A stretch of 64,000 nt of DNA from Pantoea trifolii (GTDB lineage: Bacteria > Pseudomonadota > Gammaproteobacteria > Enterobacterales > Enterobacteriaceae). Numbering within the stretch: the first letter of the stretch is position 1; the number at the start of each line of letters is the position of its first letter. The position numbers and the translations under genes are program-made. Location: positions 310,001-374,000 of the forward strand of contig NZ_JANIET010000001.1 in the NCBI RefSeq assembly GCF_024506435.1, read 5' to 3'. Below, piece after piece: positions 1 to 10,204 of the stretch. The notes under the pieces were generated by a model, which saw only the letters and a program-made list of their open reading frames with translations, had not been told where the DNA came from and did not search any database.

Positions 1-2865
1 AACGCCGGCTTGCCCAACGCCTTTGGTGAATACGATCTCGATGCGGCGATTATGGCCGAGCAAATTGGCGAATGGGCGCGCGCCGGTTTCCTCAATATTA
101 TCGGCGGCTGCTGCGGCACCACGCCAGAACACATCGCGGCGATGGCGGCAGCGGTAGACGGCGTTGCGCCGCGCCAGTTGCCAAAGATTCCGGTTGCCTG
201 CCGCTTAGCCGGGCTTGAACCGCTGAATATTCAGGCTGATTCGCTGTTCGTCAACGTCGGCGAACGTACCAACGTAACCGGCTCAGCCAAGTTCAAGCGC
301 CTGATTAAAGAAGAGAAATACAACGAAGCGCTGGATGTGGCGCGCCAGCAGGTGGAGAGCGGCGCGCAAATCATCGATATCAACATGGATGAAGGCATGC
401 TGGATGCCGAAGCGGCGATGGTGCGCTTCCTCAATCTGATCGCGGGCGAACCCGATATCGCACGCGTGCCGATCATGATCGACTCCTCGAAATGGGAAGT
501 GATCGAGAAAGGCCTGCAGTGCATTCAGGGCAAAGGCATCGTCAACTCCATCTCGATGAAAGAGGGCGTTGAACCCTTCATCGAGCACGCGCGCAAAGTA
601 CGTCGTTATGGCGCCGCGATGGTGGTGATGGCGTTTGATGAAGTGGGCCAGGCGGATACGCGTGCACGCAAAATCGAGATCTGTCGTCGCGCCTACAAGA
701 TCCTGACCGAAGAGGTCGGTTTCCCGCCTGAAGACATCATTTTCGATCCGAATATTTTTGCCGTGGCGACCGGCATTGAAGAACACAATAACTACGCGAT
801 GGATTTCATCGGCGCTTGTGAAGACATCAAGCGCGAACTGCCGCACGCGATGATCTCCGGCGGCGTCTCCAACGTGTCGTTCTCGTTCCGTGGTAACGAA
901 CCGGTGCGCGAAGCCATTCACGCGGTGTTCCTCTATTACGCCATTCGCAACGGCATGGACATGGGCATCGTCAACGCCGGTCAGCTGGCGATTTATGACG
1001 ATCTGCCTGCCAAGTTGCGCGACGCGGTGGAAGACGTGGTGCTGAACCGCCGTGACGACGGCACCGAGCGCTTGTTGGAGCTGGCGGAGAAGTATCGCGG
1101 CAGCAAAAGCGATGGCGAGCAGGAGAAACAGCAAGCCGAATGGCGCAGCTGGGACGTGGTTAAGCGTCTGGAATATTCGCTGGTTAAAGGCATCACCGAA
1201 TTCATTGAGCTGGATACTGAAGAGGCGCGTCAGGGCTATGAACGTCCGATTCAGGTAATCGAAGGGCCGCTGATGTCCGGCATGAACGTGGTCGGCGATC
1301 TGTTCGGCGAGGGCAAAATGTTCCTGCCGCAGGTAGTGAAATCGGCGCGCGTAATGAAGCAAGCGGTGGCGTATCTCGAACCCTATATCGAGGCGAGTAA
1401 AGAAGCCGGACGCAGCAACGGCAAGATCGTGCTGGCGACGGTAAAAGGCGACGTGCATGACATCGGCAAAAACATCGTCGGTGTGGTGCTGCAATGTAAC
1501 AACTACGAAATTATCGATCTCGGCGTCATGGTGCCGAGCGACAAAATCCTCAAAACCGCGATCGCTGAGAACGCCGATATTATCGGGCTTTCCGGCCTGA
1601 TCACGCCGTCGCTGGATGAAATGGTCAACGTGGCGAAAGAGATGGAGCGTCAGGGTTTCACCATCCCGCTGTTGATTGGTGGCGCGACCACCTCTAAAGC
1701 GCATACCGCCGTGAAGATCGAACAGAACTACAGCGGTCCAACTGTCTACGTGCAGAACGCCTCGCGCACCGTCGGCGTGGTGTCATCGCTGCTCTCCGAG
1801 ACGCTGAAAGAGGATTTCGTGGCGCGCACGCGCAAAGAGTACGACACGGTGCGTATTCAGCACGGGCGTAAAAAACCGCGCACCCCGCCGGTGAGCCTGC
1901 AAACTGCGCGCGAGAATGATTACGCCATCGACTGGGAAAGCTATACGCCGCCGGTGGCGCATCGTCTCGGCGTGAGCCCGGTCGCAGCCAGCATTGAAAC
2001 GCTGCGCAATTACATCGACTGGACGCCGTTCTTTATGACCTGGTCATTGGCCGGCAAATATCCGCGCATTCTGGAAGATGAAGTGGTGGGCGAAGAGGCT
2101 AAGCGCCTGTTTGCCGACGCCAACGCCATGCTCGATATGCTGAGTGAGACTGGCACGCTCAATCCACGCGGTGTGGTGGGAATTTTCCCGGCTAATCGTG
2201 TCGGCGATGACATTGAAATCTACAGCAATGAGAACCGCAATCAGGTGCTGTGCGTCAGCCATCACTTGCGTCAGCAGACCGAAAAAACCGACTTCGCCAA
2301 CTACTGTTTAGCCGACTTCGTGGCACCGAAATCCAGCGGCAAAGCCGATTATCTCGGTGCGTTTGCGGTTACCGCCGGGATTGAGGAAGATGCGCTGGCC
2401 GAGGCGTACGACAAGCAGCACGATGATTACAACAAAATCATGGTGAAAGCGGTGTCGGATCGTCTGGCCGAAGCCTTTGCCGAGTATCTGCACGAGCGCG
2501 TGCGTAAGGTGATTTGGGGCTTTGCTGCCCATGAAAATCTCAGCAACGAAGAGCTGATTCGCGAGAATTACCAGGGCATTCGTCCTGCGCCGGGTTATCC
2601 GGCTTGTCCGGAGCACACTGAGAAAGCACCGATCTGGCAGTTACTGGAGGTGGAAAAACACACCGGCATGAAGCTCACCGAGTCTTTCGCCATGTGGCCA
2701 GGCGCGGCGGTTTCCGGCTGGTACTTCAGCCATCCCGACAGCAAATACTTCGCCGTGGCGCAGATTCAGCGCGATCAGGTAGAAGATTACGCAGCGCGTA
2801 AAGGCATGAGCGTGAGTGACGTCGAGCGCTGGCTGGCGCCGAACCTGGGTTACGACGCGGATTAA
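1..2865 (+). CDS. metH: Cobalamin-dependent methionine synthase, 3' part (5' end outside window)
   Basis: Transfers a methyl group from 5-methyltetrahydrofolate through cobalamin to homocysteine, giving methionine in the cytoplasm. The frame is open from base 1, so the start lies upstream; 954 residues remain. Visible in order are the end of the homocysteine domain with zinc ligands in GGCCGTT (Cys37-Cys38), the pterin domain ([12 protein letters not shown]), the cobalamin domain with DVHDIGKNI (axial His486), and the C-terminal AdoMet activation domain ([12 protein letters not shown]). Adding 273 to these positions gives 310, 311 and 759, the E. coli numbers I remember, so about 273 residues are missing and the rest has no internal gap. 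The following gene is convergent, across a repeat-rich gap. Confidence 0.97.
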   Translation, partial: NAGLPNAFGEYDLDAAIMAEQIGEWARAGFLNIIGGCCGTTPEHIAAMAAAVDGVAPRQLPKIPVACRLAGLEPLNIQADSLFVNVGERTNVTGSAKFKRLIKEEKYNEALDVARQQVESGAQIIDINMDEGMLDAEAAMVRFLNLIAGEPDIARVPIMIDSSKWEVIEKGLQCIQGKGIVNSISMKEGVEPFIEHARKVRRYGAAMVVMAFDEVGQADTRARKIEICRRAYKILTEEVGFPPEDIIFDPNIFAVATGIEEHNNYAMDFIGACEDIKRELPHAMISGGVSNVSFSFRGNEPVREAIHAVFLYYAIRNGMDMGIVNAGQLAIYDDLPAKLRDAVEDVVLNRRDDGTERLLELAEKYRGSKSDGEQEKQQAEWRSWDVVKRLEYSLVKGITEFIELDTEEARQGYERPIQVIEGPLMSGMNVVGDLFGEGKMFLPQVVKSARVMKQAVAYLEPYIEASKEAGRSNGKIVLATVKGDVHDIGKNIVGVVLQCNNYEIIDLGVMVPSDKILKTAIAENADIIGLSGLITPSLDEMVNVAKEMERQGFTIPLLIGGATTSKAHTAVKIEQNYSGPTVYVQNASRTVGVVSSLLSETLKEDFVARTRKEYDTVRIQHGRKKPRTPPVSLQTARENDYAIDWESYTPPVAHRLGVSPVAASIETLRNYIDWTPFFMTWSLAGKYPRILEDEVVGEEAKRLFADANAMLDMLSETGTLNPRGVVGIFPANRVGDDIEIYSNENRNQVLCVSHHLRQQTEKTDFANYCLADFVAPKSSGKADYLGAFAVTAGIEEDALAEAYDKQHDDYNKIMVKAVSDRLAEAFAEYLHERVRKVIWGFAAHENLSNEELIRENYQGIRPAPGYPACPEHTEKAPIWQLLEVEKHTGMKLTESFAMWPGAAVSGWYFSHPDSKYFAVAQIQRDQVEDYAARKGMSVSDVERWLAPNLGYDAD

Positions 2866-2873
2866 CGCATCTC

Positions 2874-2901
2874 GTAGGGTCGCCATTCATGAATGGCGAC
2901 C
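2874..2901. repeat. Short palindromic repeat, copy 1 (fully symmetric)
   Basis: GTAGGG leader followed by arms GTCGCCATTC and GAATGGCGAC. This copy is a perfect 24 bp palindrome (2878-2901). It lies 8 bp after the metH stop codon. It belongs to a family with at least ten further copies in the window, all at or beyond gene ends. Confidence 0.85.
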
Positions 2902-3540
2902 TTCTATATGTATGCACAAATTAAAAATGTCGCCATAAATGGCTTAATGCTTATCAGTTAAGCCAGCGGCGAGTGCGCAGGCCGGGGTCACTTTTGGTCC
3001 GGCGGTCCTCGCGCCGCTAGCGCGGTACCTTCACTTCGCTCGTCTGCCTGACGGACCGGCCGAGACGGGACGTCCTGTCCCGGCTCCGCCTTTCGCCCGC
3101 GTCCTGCGGGCTCTCCTGGCTTCCTTGCTTCGTTCAGCGCTGCGGATTGCCTGCCCAAAAGCGGCCCCGGCCTGCTTAAACTTCAGTGCGAATTGTTGAA
3201 AGGGGCACATTTACCACAGGCGCTGGCGCGTCTGCTGCGGCAAAAGGGCTATCCGCAGCGCTGAGGCTTTTACGTTGGGCCAGGAGCCTCACGCATGGAT
3301 GCGTGAGGCAGTTCGGGGCCGGCCAGGACGGCCGATCCCCGGACGGTCCGTTGGCACAACGTGGAAGCCGAAGGCACCGCGCTAGCGGCGCGAGGACGGC
3401 CCGTGACGCAGCAGATGTGTCAGCGCCCGCTAACTACTTAAAGCAAAATGCTTTATTAACTGACAAGCATGACGCCATTCATGGCGACCTTCTTACATGC
3501 ACGCACAAATTAAAAAGGTCGGCATTAATGCCGACCCTAC
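2898..3540. repeat. Large noncoding inverted-repeat composite after metH
   Basis: No credible gene lies here. Three pairs of distant arms match as inverted repeats: 2947-2961 with 3456-3470 (14 of 15), 3004-3031 with 3371-3398 (about 26 of 28), and 3134-3147 with 3251-3264 (14 of 14). Outside the arms, a direct repeat occurs at both ends: a gCGACCTTCT start, then GCACAAATTAAAAA, at about 2898-2928 and 3485-3516. Copies of the small GTCGCCAT palindrome sit at both borders (2878-2901, 3471-3489 and 3517-3540). The interior is GC-rich and has a local palindrome at 3063-3081. It looks like a MITE-like or nested structured element; its mobility is inferred. Confidence 0.6.
3517..3540. repeat. Short palindromic repeat, variant GTCGGC/GCCGAC
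   Basis: Arms GTCGGCAT and ATGCCGAC with CCCTAC on the right. The third arm base differs from the main family on both sides, so the palindrome is kept. It borders the large composite on its yjbH side. Confidence 0.75.
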
Positions 3541-3560
3541 GGTTAATGCATATGAATCAA

Positions 3561-5651
3561 TTAATTAAACCGCGCATCCCGATCTGACGTCAGGTCATAT
3601 AGCTGATATTTACGGCCCAGCATCTGCCCGCCATCACGCGTCAACGGCACCCAGTTCACCTGCGCACGGCCGCGCGTTGGCGTCACGGTAAACAGGTCCA
3701 TTGGCACCGAAATGTAGAAGCCTTTGGTGAAGGTGCCTTCGCCATACTGTTCGGCGGAGACGTTGGTTTTAGTGGCATAGAAACCAACCATCACGCCGCT
3801 GTCAAAGCGCTTAGACACATCCAGCGTCACGCCTTTATCCTTCGCCAGATACTGCCCAACGCTGGCTTTCACCAACACATCCTGCATAAACCATGGACGC
3901 CAATACGCCGTCAGATTTCCGGTTGGCGCTTTGTAATCGGTGAACTGCATCATGTTGTCCCAATCACGCTGCTTCACGTAGTTGGCATCAACACCGAATG
4001 CCCAGTTGCTATCAATCGGACGATACAGCACTTCGCCGCCGACGCCGCCGTACATGGTTTCCAGATAACCGCCGTAAACCTGGCCGTAGAAACCGTTGCC
4101 CAGCGCATGCATGTAGTTGGCTTGCAGGTCGTTAACGTAAACGTTGTTCTCAACGTAATCACGAATGTGCGTGCGCACGCGCGGCAGTGTGGAATCCGCT
4201 GGAGCGCCGTTGTAGTTGAACTTGTCGTAGTTATTGGCGATGTTGCCAAACAGACTGCCGCCGACCAACAGGTGATCGGTAAGCCAGTAATCGGCATTGG
4301 CCATTACGCCAACCTGATACATGTAGAAGCTTTCTGGTCCACCAACCGACTGATTGAGCACTGGCGACAGGCTGTAGTTCAGGCGATCTTTGCGGATAAA
4401 GAAACCTTGCTCGGTGGTGCCGGGATCCACCGGATCTTCACGCGTCTGCTGCAGCGGCTGTTCATGGCCCAGCGGATAACCCGTCAGCTCGTTGTGCAGG
4501 CTGGCAACGTTGGTGCGCGTGCTGACCTGCGGCATATTAAAGCGCGACTCGGTGACGTCGATGGTATCGATGCCAGCCGGCAGGTTGTTCATGATGATGC
4601 GATTGGCGCGATCGACACCTTCGCGCGTGTCGCGATATTTGGTCTGCTCGCCAGAGACATACAGCGTGCTGCCTTTGGTCTGAATATGTGGGCCATTCAG
4701 TCCCGCGTTGTACTTCAGATCGGTCAACTGGTTCGCCACCACCGTTGGCTGCAACAGGTCGCCCTGCGGCTGCGGGTTGTAGGCTGGCTTCTGGCTATCA
4801 ATGTGCGACTGATGCAGATCGTTGAAGTTGGTGCGCAGAGTAAAGCCGAACATAAAGGTGTTGCCGCGCTCGTAGCTGGCGTTGATGTCCGCCCAGTCGG
4901 TGATGCGATAAATCGCACCGACGTTAACCTTGCTACGTTGCTCCAGGCGACCGGCGAAATCATCCTGATAATCGTTACCTTCGTACTCCAGCTTGAGGCG
5001 CAACGGCTGCCACGGCGTTTGGTATTCCACGCCGCCAAACAGCGCTGCCGGGCCGTGGAACATCTGTGAACCGTTGATGGTGCCGGTTTCGCCGCCGCCA
5101 CTGCGGCTGCAATAGCTGTCGCTGTAGGAGCAAAATGGATTTTTAAGGGTGCCGCTGTTGCCGAGATAACCCCAGCCAATACCGAGACTGAAATCGAATG
5201 GCCCCCACGCTTTGCTGGCCACCAAATATTCGCTGTCGAACAAGCCGGTGCCGCCTAAGTCGCGCGAGCCAACCGCCACTTCCGGCAACCAATAGCTCTC
5301 CTGCCATAAACGTAGCTTCACATCGAAGGCTTTATCTTTATAGCTTTGGTTGCCGCTAAAGCCTTCCACCGCGCTGTAACGGCGGGTACGCACATCGGTA
5401 TAACGCACGGTGGTTTCCAGCCACGGGAACAGCTGCAGTGAGGCGGAATAGTAGCGATATTGATCGTTATCGCGGAAGTTGACGCTAAACTCGCCCTCTT
5501 TCGCCATCCGCGCGGTCGGCGTCTGCATCAGGCCGACGCCACCAAAATCTGATTGCGAAGGACCGACCGGTTCAGGCCAGGTTTCCGCATGCACCTGGCA
5601 AGCGGCGGAAACAGAAGCAGCCAACAGGCTGAGAAGTAATTGTTTTTTCAT
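3561..5651 (-). CDS. yjbH: YjbH/GfcD-type outer-membrane exopolysaccharide protein
   Basis: Last gene of the yjbEFGH operon, linked in E. coli to production or export of an extracellular polysaccharide. The protein has 696 residues. Its start is [22 protein letters not shown], read as a signal peptide cleaved after AETWP or nearby. The rest is rich in alternating aromatic and polar stretches, as expected for a beta-barrel of the YjbH family. An in-frame upstream ATG exists 25 codons earlier, but the one at 5651 fits the signal peptide and couples to yjbG through a TGATG overlap. The biochemical role is not settled in the family. Confidence 0.92.
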   Translation of the reverse strand: MKKQLLLSLLAASVSAACQVHAETWPEPVGPSQSDFGGVGLMQTPTARMAKEGEFSVNFRDNDQYRYYSASLQLFPWLETTVRYTDVRTRRYSAVEGFSGNQSYKDKAFDVKLRLWQESYWLPEVAVGSRDLGGTGLFDSEYLVASKAWGPFDFSLGIGWGYLGNSGTLKNPFCSYSDSYCSRSGGGETGTINGSQMFHGPAALFGGVEYQTPWQPLRLKLEYEGNDYQDDFAGRLEQRSKVNVGAIYRITDWADINASYERGNTFMFGFTLRTNFNDLHQSHIDSQKPAYNPQPQGDLLQPTVVANQLTDLKYNAGLNGPHIQTKGSTLYVSGEQTKYRDTREGVDRANRIIMNNLPAGIDTIDVTESRFNMPQVSTRTNVASLHNELTGYPLGHEQPLQQTREDPVDPGTTEQGFFIRKDRLNYSLSPVLNQSVGGPESFYMYQVGVMANADYWLTDHLLVGGSLFGNIANNYDKFNYNGAPADSTLPRVRTHIRDYVENNVYVNDLQANYMHALGNGFYGQVYGGYLETMYGGVGGEVLYRPIDSNWAFGVDANYVKQRDWDNMMQFTDYKAPTGNLTAYWRPWFMQDVLVKASVGQYLAKDKGVTLDVSKRFDSGVMVGFYATKTNVSAEQYGEGTFTKGFYISVPMDLFTVTPTRGRAQVNWVPLTRDGGQMLGRKYQLYDLTSDRDARFN

Positions 5652-6388
5652 CAGTCTGGTATCCGGTGAGTCAGAACGGAAAGCATGCGCGCATTTAAAT
5701 CGCTTTGGCCCCATGGCAAGCTCCATGAGGTGAAACCGAGCCAGATGATGCTGCCGGGTTCCACTTCGATATGGCGATGATTCCAGTACGCGACCGGCAC
5801 TTGCTGAGTGCTGCCGGACGGTGCAATCACCGTGGCATAGCTACGTTCCGCGCCGGAAAGGCGATCGTGGCCGTCGAGGTAATCACGCACTTCACGGCCC
5901 GGCTGCCAGCTCTCTTTACCCGGATTGCTCAACGCCCCCAGTACCAACACCTGCGTCGGCGGCGCCAGCGCGTAGAGATCATAGCTGCCTTGCAGCGTGC
6001 GGTTATCCTGTGGACGCAGGCGCACGGCGTCGGGATCGAGCGAGGTGAACTGGCGGCCCGTTACCTGCATCGCGCCAAGCTGGTGGATAACCGAGCCGAT
6101 AGTTGCGGCCAGAGACTCGCCGCTGTCGGCTTGCCATGTGCGCAGATCGGCCAGCAGCTGTTCCTGCTGTTGCTGTGCTAGGGAAGTTGCGCCGCGCTCG
6201 GCAATCACCGTGCCTGGCCACCAACTGCGCAGTTCAGGGTGGGTAAGTAACTGACTGAGATTCTGCGCATCGTTGATTTGCAGAGTGTTTTTTCCCTGCA
6301 CATCGTGCACGGTGACTTGCGCCGCCGCCAGCGCGTGGCCAGCCGTGAGCAGCGTTAACGCTGCCAGCATTGGAGTTATTTTTTTCAT
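5651..6388 (-). CDS. yjbG: YjbG/GfcC-like periplasmic capsule-biosynthesis protein
   Basis: Third gene of the yjb operon, 245 residues, with signal peptide [21 protein letters not shown]. It belongs to the GfcC-like (DUF1017) family found in group 4 capsule and related loci, where the exact role is unknown. It is joined on both sides by overlaps: ATGA with yjbF and TGATG with yjbH, which implies coupled translation. Confidence 0.9.
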   Translation of the reverse strand: MKKITPMLAALTLLTAGHALAAAQVTVHDVQGKNTLQINDAQNLSQLLTHPELRSWWPGTVIAERGATSLAQQQQEQLLADLRTWQADSGESLAATIGSVIHQLGAMQVTGRQFTSLDPDAVRLRPQDNRTLQGSYDLYALAPPTQVLVLGALSNPGKESWQPGREVRDYLDGHDRLSGAERSYATVIAPSGSTQQVPVAYWNHRHIEVEPGSIIWLGFTSWSLPWGQSDLNARMLSVLTHRIPD

Positions 6389-7032
6389 GATTTCGCCGGC
6401 TTCAGAATAGTGGTTTCAACTGGGAAGGCATCGGCGGCCAGCATCTGATTGGCCTGCAGCACCGTGCCATCGCGGTTATCAATCCAGAAGGTGTTCTGCC
6501 ACTCCGCGCCCACGCTCTCCATGCGCACGGTTTCATGCCAGACGCGGCACGGCACGCGATCACCGGCGATATCCAGCACCGTATCGTCACCGCGATCGAA
6601 ACGTGAGACGGCGGTGGCGGCACGCACTTTGTCTTGCTCGCGCCACTGCACCACGCGCGTCCAGCTGGTACCGTTTTGCAGATGCAGCGCATCGGCGAGC
6701 GGATCCTGCGCCAGGTTACTGACGTCAGTGAGATTGCTCGGTAAACCCAGGGTTTTGATCAGGCGGCCATGCTGCATCACCAGCATCGCTTTATCCTGGG
6801 TGATCCACTTCTGTTGGCCGTTTTCGTTGTAACCGAGCACCACGAAAATGCGCGGACCTTGATTGATGCGGGCATAGAGGCTGGCGTAGGGCAGGTTAGC
6901 AACCTGTTCGTCGGTGACCGTGACATCATCCGGGCCGTTCACGGCCAGCATCACGGTTTGTTCGAGGCCTTTTTGCGTTTGTGTGCAGGCCTGCAACAAC
7001 AGGCAAAGAAGTAGCAAAGAGAGTCGGCGCAC
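6385..7032 (-). CDS. yjbF: YjbF/GfcB-type lipoprotein, GTG start
   Basis: Second gene of the yjb exopolysaccharide operon, 215 residues. I place the start at the GTG giving VRRLSLLLLCLLLQAC: it supplies a lipoprotein signal with lipobox LLQAC and matches the E. coli length (about 212). An ATG 49 codons upstream would run through the yjbE-yjbF terminator and destroy the signal peptide. AGGGA lies a few bases before the GTG. It is expected to be anchored in the outer membrane by its lipid. It ends in an ATGA overlap with yjbG. Confidence 0.9.
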   Translation of the reverse strand: MRRLSLLLLCLLLQACTQTQKGLEQTVMLAVNGPDDVTVTDEQVANLPYASLYARINQGPRIFVVLGYNENGQQKWITQDKAMLVMQHGRLIKTLGLPSNLTDVSNLAQDPLADALHLQNGTSWTRVVQWREQDKVRAATAVSRFDRGDDTVLDIAGDRVPCRVWHETVRMESVGAEWQNTFWIDNRDGTVLQANQMLAADAFPVETTILKPAKS

Positions 7033-7060
7033 TGTGTATCCCTGTCTAAATAAGCCAAGC

Positions 7061-7089
7061 AAAAAATAACCACACGGGTGTGTGGTTAT
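7061..7089 (-). terminator. Intrinsic terminator or attenuator between yjbE and yjbF
   Basis: A 10 bp perfect stem (7066-7075 with 7080-7089, loop GGGT) is followed on the minus strand by TTTTT. It lies inside the operon, so it would make yjbE mRNA more abundant than yjbFGH mRNA. Confidence 0.8.
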
Positions 7090-7105
7090 GCTTAAAGGTG
7101 TTACA

Positions 7106-7354
7106 TCAACGAGTGGTGCTCGTTGTGGTGGTTGTTGTTGTACCGGTATTTGCACCGTCACCGCCGCCAGAAGCAGCAATGCCGAGACCCACTAACGCAC
7201 CGAGCGCGCCGATACCCACAGCGGTTGACGCGCCAGTTGAGATTGCTCCCGCCTGTGCGCCTGCTGCAGCACCAGCTTCTTCCGGCGCGGCAATCGCAGC
7301 GGAAGAAACGGCAACGTAAAGTAAGGCTGCACCGGCAACCATCAGTTTTTTCAT
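7106..7354 (-). CDS. yjbE: YjbE, small exported glycine/threonine-rich protein
   Basis: First gene of the yjbEFGH operon, 82 residues. The signal peptide MKKLMVAGAALLYVAVSSAAIA is followed by an alanine/glycine-rich region and a C-terminal run of threonines (TGTTTTTTTSTTR). The start at 7354 has AGGAAA eight bases upstream; an ATG ten codons earlier lacks this and would spoil the signal peptide. It is known as part of the Rcs-controlled yjb operon in E. coli; its own role is unknown. Confidence 0.85.
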   Translation of the reverse strand: MKKLMVAGAALLYVAVSSAAIAAPEEAGAAAGAQAGAISTGASTAVGIGALGALVGLGIAASGGGDGANTGTTTTTTTSTTR

Positions 7355-7764
7355 AACAACGTTTCCTGCATTTATATGAATCAATGAATGTAGGATTTAC
7401 CCAGATTTTGGGCGCGTTCAGTATAGGGCAACAAATTACCAGAGTTCAGCATGAGTAAAAGAGGGCAGAAACCAGGGATGTTTCTGGTGATAAATAAGGC
7501 GAATTGGCGTTAGCTGCTTTTTTTAAATGCCTTTTTTTGGACTAGTAGAACAACTGCATACCTGGTGATTTCCCGGCAGAATTTTTCACTTTTGCACTAA
7601 ATATTGGTACGGAATGGGAATAATCGGAATTTGCTCAGCAGGCTTAAATAAAAATCATATATCTATCAGATGGATAAATTATAGGTTGGGTTAAATTAGG
7701 TCCATTTTAAAGCGGAGTGATCTGCAGTAGATTGAAGTGAATTACGAATTTCCTTACGCCATTT

Positions 7765-7778
7765 TAAGAATTTTCTAA
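7765..7778. promoter_or_regulatory. Candidate RcsB/RcsAB box upstream of yjbE
   Basis: TAAGAATTTTCTAA resembles the RcsAB box (TAAGAATATTCCTA type) and is nearly symmetric. It lies in the 484 bp gap between yjbE and pgi, about 410 bp before the yjbE start. E. coli yjbEFGH is known to be Rcs-regulated. The distance is long for a simple promoter site, so this is tentative. I see no other feature in 7385-7830, which is AT-rich. Confidence 0.35.
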
Positions 7779-7831
7779 CCCTATTTAATGCAGTAAAAAC
7801 AATATTGCGAGTGAGGCGGCCTGGTTGACAT

Positions 7832-7857
7832 AAAAAAAGGCGGCAATTACGCCGCCT
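7832..7857 (-). terminator. Rho-independent terminator of pgi
   Basis: GGCGGC (7839-7844) pairs with GCCGCC (7851-7856). On the minus strand the hairpin is followed by a run of seven T (7832-7838). It lies 21 bp after the pgi stop. Confidence 0.9.
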
Positions 7858-7877
7858 TCTGCAAATTAGCCGGGAAA

Positions 7878-9524
7878 TTAACGCCAGGATTTATAGCGAT
7901 TAATTAAGCCATTGGTGGAGCTATCGTGGCTGCTAATTTCAGCGTCATTTTCCAGCTCTGGCAGAATACGGTTTGCCAGCTGTTTACCCAACTCAACGCC
8001 CCATTGGTCAAAGGTGAAGATGTTGAGAATCGCGCCCTGCGTGAAGATCTTGTGCTCATACAGCGCAATCAGTGAACCGAGGCTGAATGGGGTGATTTCA
8101 CGCAGCAGGATGGAGTTGGTTGGACGGTTACCCTCAAACACCTTGAACGGCACGATGTGCGCGACAGATTCGGCAGATTTACCGGCATCGGTAAACTCTT
8201 TCTCTACCACGTCGCGTGACTTACCAAACGCCAGCGCTTCGGTCTGCGCGAAGAAGTTCGACAGCAGCTTCGGATGGTGATCGGTCAGCACGTTGTGGCT
8301 CAGCGCCGGTGCGATGAAGTCGCATGGAATCAGTTTGGTGCCCTGATGAATCAACTGGTAGAACGCGTGCTGGCCGTTGGTGCCTGGCTCGCCCCAGATG
8401 ATTGGGCCAGTCTGGTAATCCACTGGATTGCCTTCACGGTCAACGTATTTACCGTTGGATTCCATGTTGCCTTGCTGGAAGTAAGCAGCAAAGCGATGCA
8501 TGTACTGGTCGTACGGCAGAATCGCTTCGGTTTCAGCACCGAAGAAGTTGTTGTACCAGATACCGATCAGCGCCAGCAGCACCGGCAGGTTCTGCTCGGC
8601 AGGCGTGTTAGCGAAGTGCTTATCCATCGCGTGCGCACCGCTTAGCAGCTGCTCAAAGTTCTCAAAGCCGATGGAGAGAATGATCGACAAACCGATCGCT
8701 GACCACAGTGAATAGCGGCCGCCAACCCAATCCCAGAACTCGAACATGTTGTCGGTATCGATACCGAACTCACCCACCGCTTTACCGTTGGTCGACAGCG
8801 CAGCGAAGTGCTTCGCCACGTGCTGCTGATCGCCGGCGGTTTTCAGGAACCAGTCACGCGCGCTGTGGGCGTTGGTCATGGTCTCTTGGGTGGTGAAGGT
8901 TTTTGATGCCACCAGGAACAGCGTGGTTTCCGGGCTGAGATCTTTCAGCGTTTCGGCGATGTGCGTGCTATCGACGTTAGAAACGAAGTGCATGTTGAGG
9001 TGGTTTTTGTACGGACGCAGCGCTTCGGTCACCATGAACGGGCCGAGATCTGAACCGCCAATACCGATGTTCACCACGTCGGTGATGGCTTTACCGGTAT
9101 AGCCTTTCCAGTCACCGCTGATGATGCGCTCGGAGAAGCCTTTCATCTTCGCCAGCACCGCGTTGACTTCCGGCATCACATCTTTGCCGTCCACCACAAT
9201 TGGCGTGTTGCTGCGGTTACGCAGCGCAACGTGCAGTACCGCGCGCTCTTCGGTGCGGTTGATCTTCTCGCCAGAGAACATCGATTTGATGGCGCCTGCC
9301 AGATCGGTCTCTTTAGCCAGCGCCTGTAATTTTTCGAGGGTTTCCTCGGTGATGCGGTTTTTGGAGAAATCCACCAGCATCTGGTCATCGAAAGTGGCAG
9401 AGAATTTCGCAAAACGATCGGCATCTTGCGCAAACAGGTCGGCGATTTGCACCGATTTCATCTGTTCAAAATGCTGCTGCAGCGCTTTCCAGGCAGCGGT
9501 TTGTGTCGGATTGATATTTTTCAT
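7878..9524 (-). CDS. pgi: Glucose-6-phosphate isomerase
   Basis: Interconverts glucose 6-phosphate and fructose 6-phosphate in glycolysis and gluconeogenesis. The 548 residues match the family length. Signatures seen include [12 protein letters not shown] (sugar-phosphate binding), [24 protein letters not shown], and [19 protein letters not shown] carrying the catalytic His. In E. coli, too, pgi lies between lysC and the yjb operon. It has its own terminator, so it is probably monocistronic. Confidence 0.98.
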   Translation of the reverse strand: MKNINPTQTAAWKALQQHFEQMKSVQIADLFAQDADRFAKFSATFDDQMLVDFSKNRITEETLEKLQALAKETDLAGAIKSMFSGEKINRTEERAVLHVALRNRSNTPIVVDGKDVMPEVNAVLAKMKGFSERIISGDWKGYTGKAITDVVNIGIGGSDLGPFMVTEALRPYKNHLNMHFVSNVDSTHIAETLKDLSPETTLFLVASKTFTTQETMTNAHSARDWFLKTAGDQQHVAKHFAALSTNGKAVGEFGIDTDNMFEFWDWVGGRYSLWSAIGLSIILSIGFENFEQLLSGAHAMDKHFANTPAEQNLPVLLALIGIWYNNFFGAETEAILPYDQYMHRFAAYFQQGNMESNGKYVDREGNPVDYQTGPIIWGEPGTNGQHAFYQLIHQGTKLIPCDFIAPALSHNVLTDHHPKLLSNFFAQTEALAFGKSRDVVEKEFTDAGKSAESVAHIVPFKVFEGNRPTNSILLREITPFSLGSLIALYEHKIFTQGAILNIFTFDQWGVELGKQLANRILPELENDAEISSHDSSTNGLINRYKSWR

Positions 9525-9613
9525 GGCAACACTCTAGTTGAAATAAGAACCGTCATTCCATCCGGGGCATCCTGCTGGCCCGGCATCCATAACACTCTTG
9601 CACGGGGAAGAGT

Positions 9614-9748
9614 ATGACCACAGTTACCAATGAAGGGAAAAAATTTGTGACCGTGGCCGCACTGTTTCAGGTAAATCCGGCAGCGATTGTCGGTGCTGCG
9701 CCAGGAGAATTCCCTGTGCCGCATCAGAAAAAAGCCGCTTTTGTCTAA
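9614..9748 (+). CDS. Candidate 44-residue protein, half-LysM-like
   Basis: An open frame of 44 codons begins with ATG after GGGGAAG (three bases between). The peptide reads MTTVTNEGKKFVTVAALFQV and continues NPAAIVGAAPGEFPVP. The pattern of a hydrophobic-FxVxxxAI block followed by G.FxVP resembles the second half of a LysM repeat, but is too short for a whole domain. It lies upstream of the lysC riboswitch. Coding status is uncertain; it could be chance. Confidence 0.35.
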   Translation: MTTVTNEGKKFVTVAALFQVNPAAIVGAAPGEFPVPHQKKAAFV

Positions 9749-9881
9749 TTCGGACACTACTTTAGGCCGCGGTTGACGGGCACGTTTGTTCAACGATGCG
9801 TTTACCGAAGTGTAAAAGTGAGAAATCCTCAAAGTGCAGGGATGGACAGGGGGGAAAATAATCAGTAATTTATGCGCGCTA

Positions 9882-10050
9882 CTTACACCTCCGGGTGTAA
9901 GCCAGAAGAGGCGCGTCGCCCAGGCAGTGTGTTTGAGGATCCGTATCCGCAGAGAACACATCAGGGGGTGTGACGCCGAGGTGGGGCAACACGCGGGGTG
10001 TTGCACTGTCGGCTGCAGGGGCTGAATCCTCTGGGTTGTCACCAGAATCG
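9882..10050 (+). ncRNA. Lysine riboswitch (L-box) of lysC
   Basis: The leader matches the E. coli lysC L-box in my memory block by block. It has a hairpin CTTACACC/GGTGTAAG (9882-9901), then CCAGAAGAGG, GTGACGCCGAGGTG, CGGCTG, GGGCTGAATCCTCTGGGTT and GTCACCAGAA. The P1 stem is CCAGAAGAGG (9902-9911) with CCTCTGG near 10028-10034. Lysine binding represses lysC by hiding the ribosome site and exposing the RNA to decay. The expression platform runs on to the start codon (about 10050-10204). Confidence 0.93.
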
Positions 10051-10204
10051 TCCACAGTCGGACGGTTCGCAAGGTGAAGCGCTTTTGGTGACTTGTCTAC
10101 TACTGATCTTGTCTGCCCAATTCTGCTCTTCTCTTGTGCCTAGGCTGCTACTATGTCTTCCGCCCCAAAACGGAAGAAAGATAACCTGACACGGGGTTCG
10201 TAAT

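Noticed and set aside
283..1704. 473-codon open frame antisense to metH
   Set aside because: Shadow of the GC-rich metH codons; His/Arg/Val-rich with no domain, no ribosome site, and metH itself is unmistakable.
3186..3587. 133-codon open frame in the metH-yjbH gap
   Set aside because: Runs through the inverted-repeat composite and into the yjbH end; the composition follows the palindromes and resembles no protein.
4107..5069. 320-codon open frame opposite yjbH
   Set aside because: Antisense shadow of a real gene with signal peptide and operon context.
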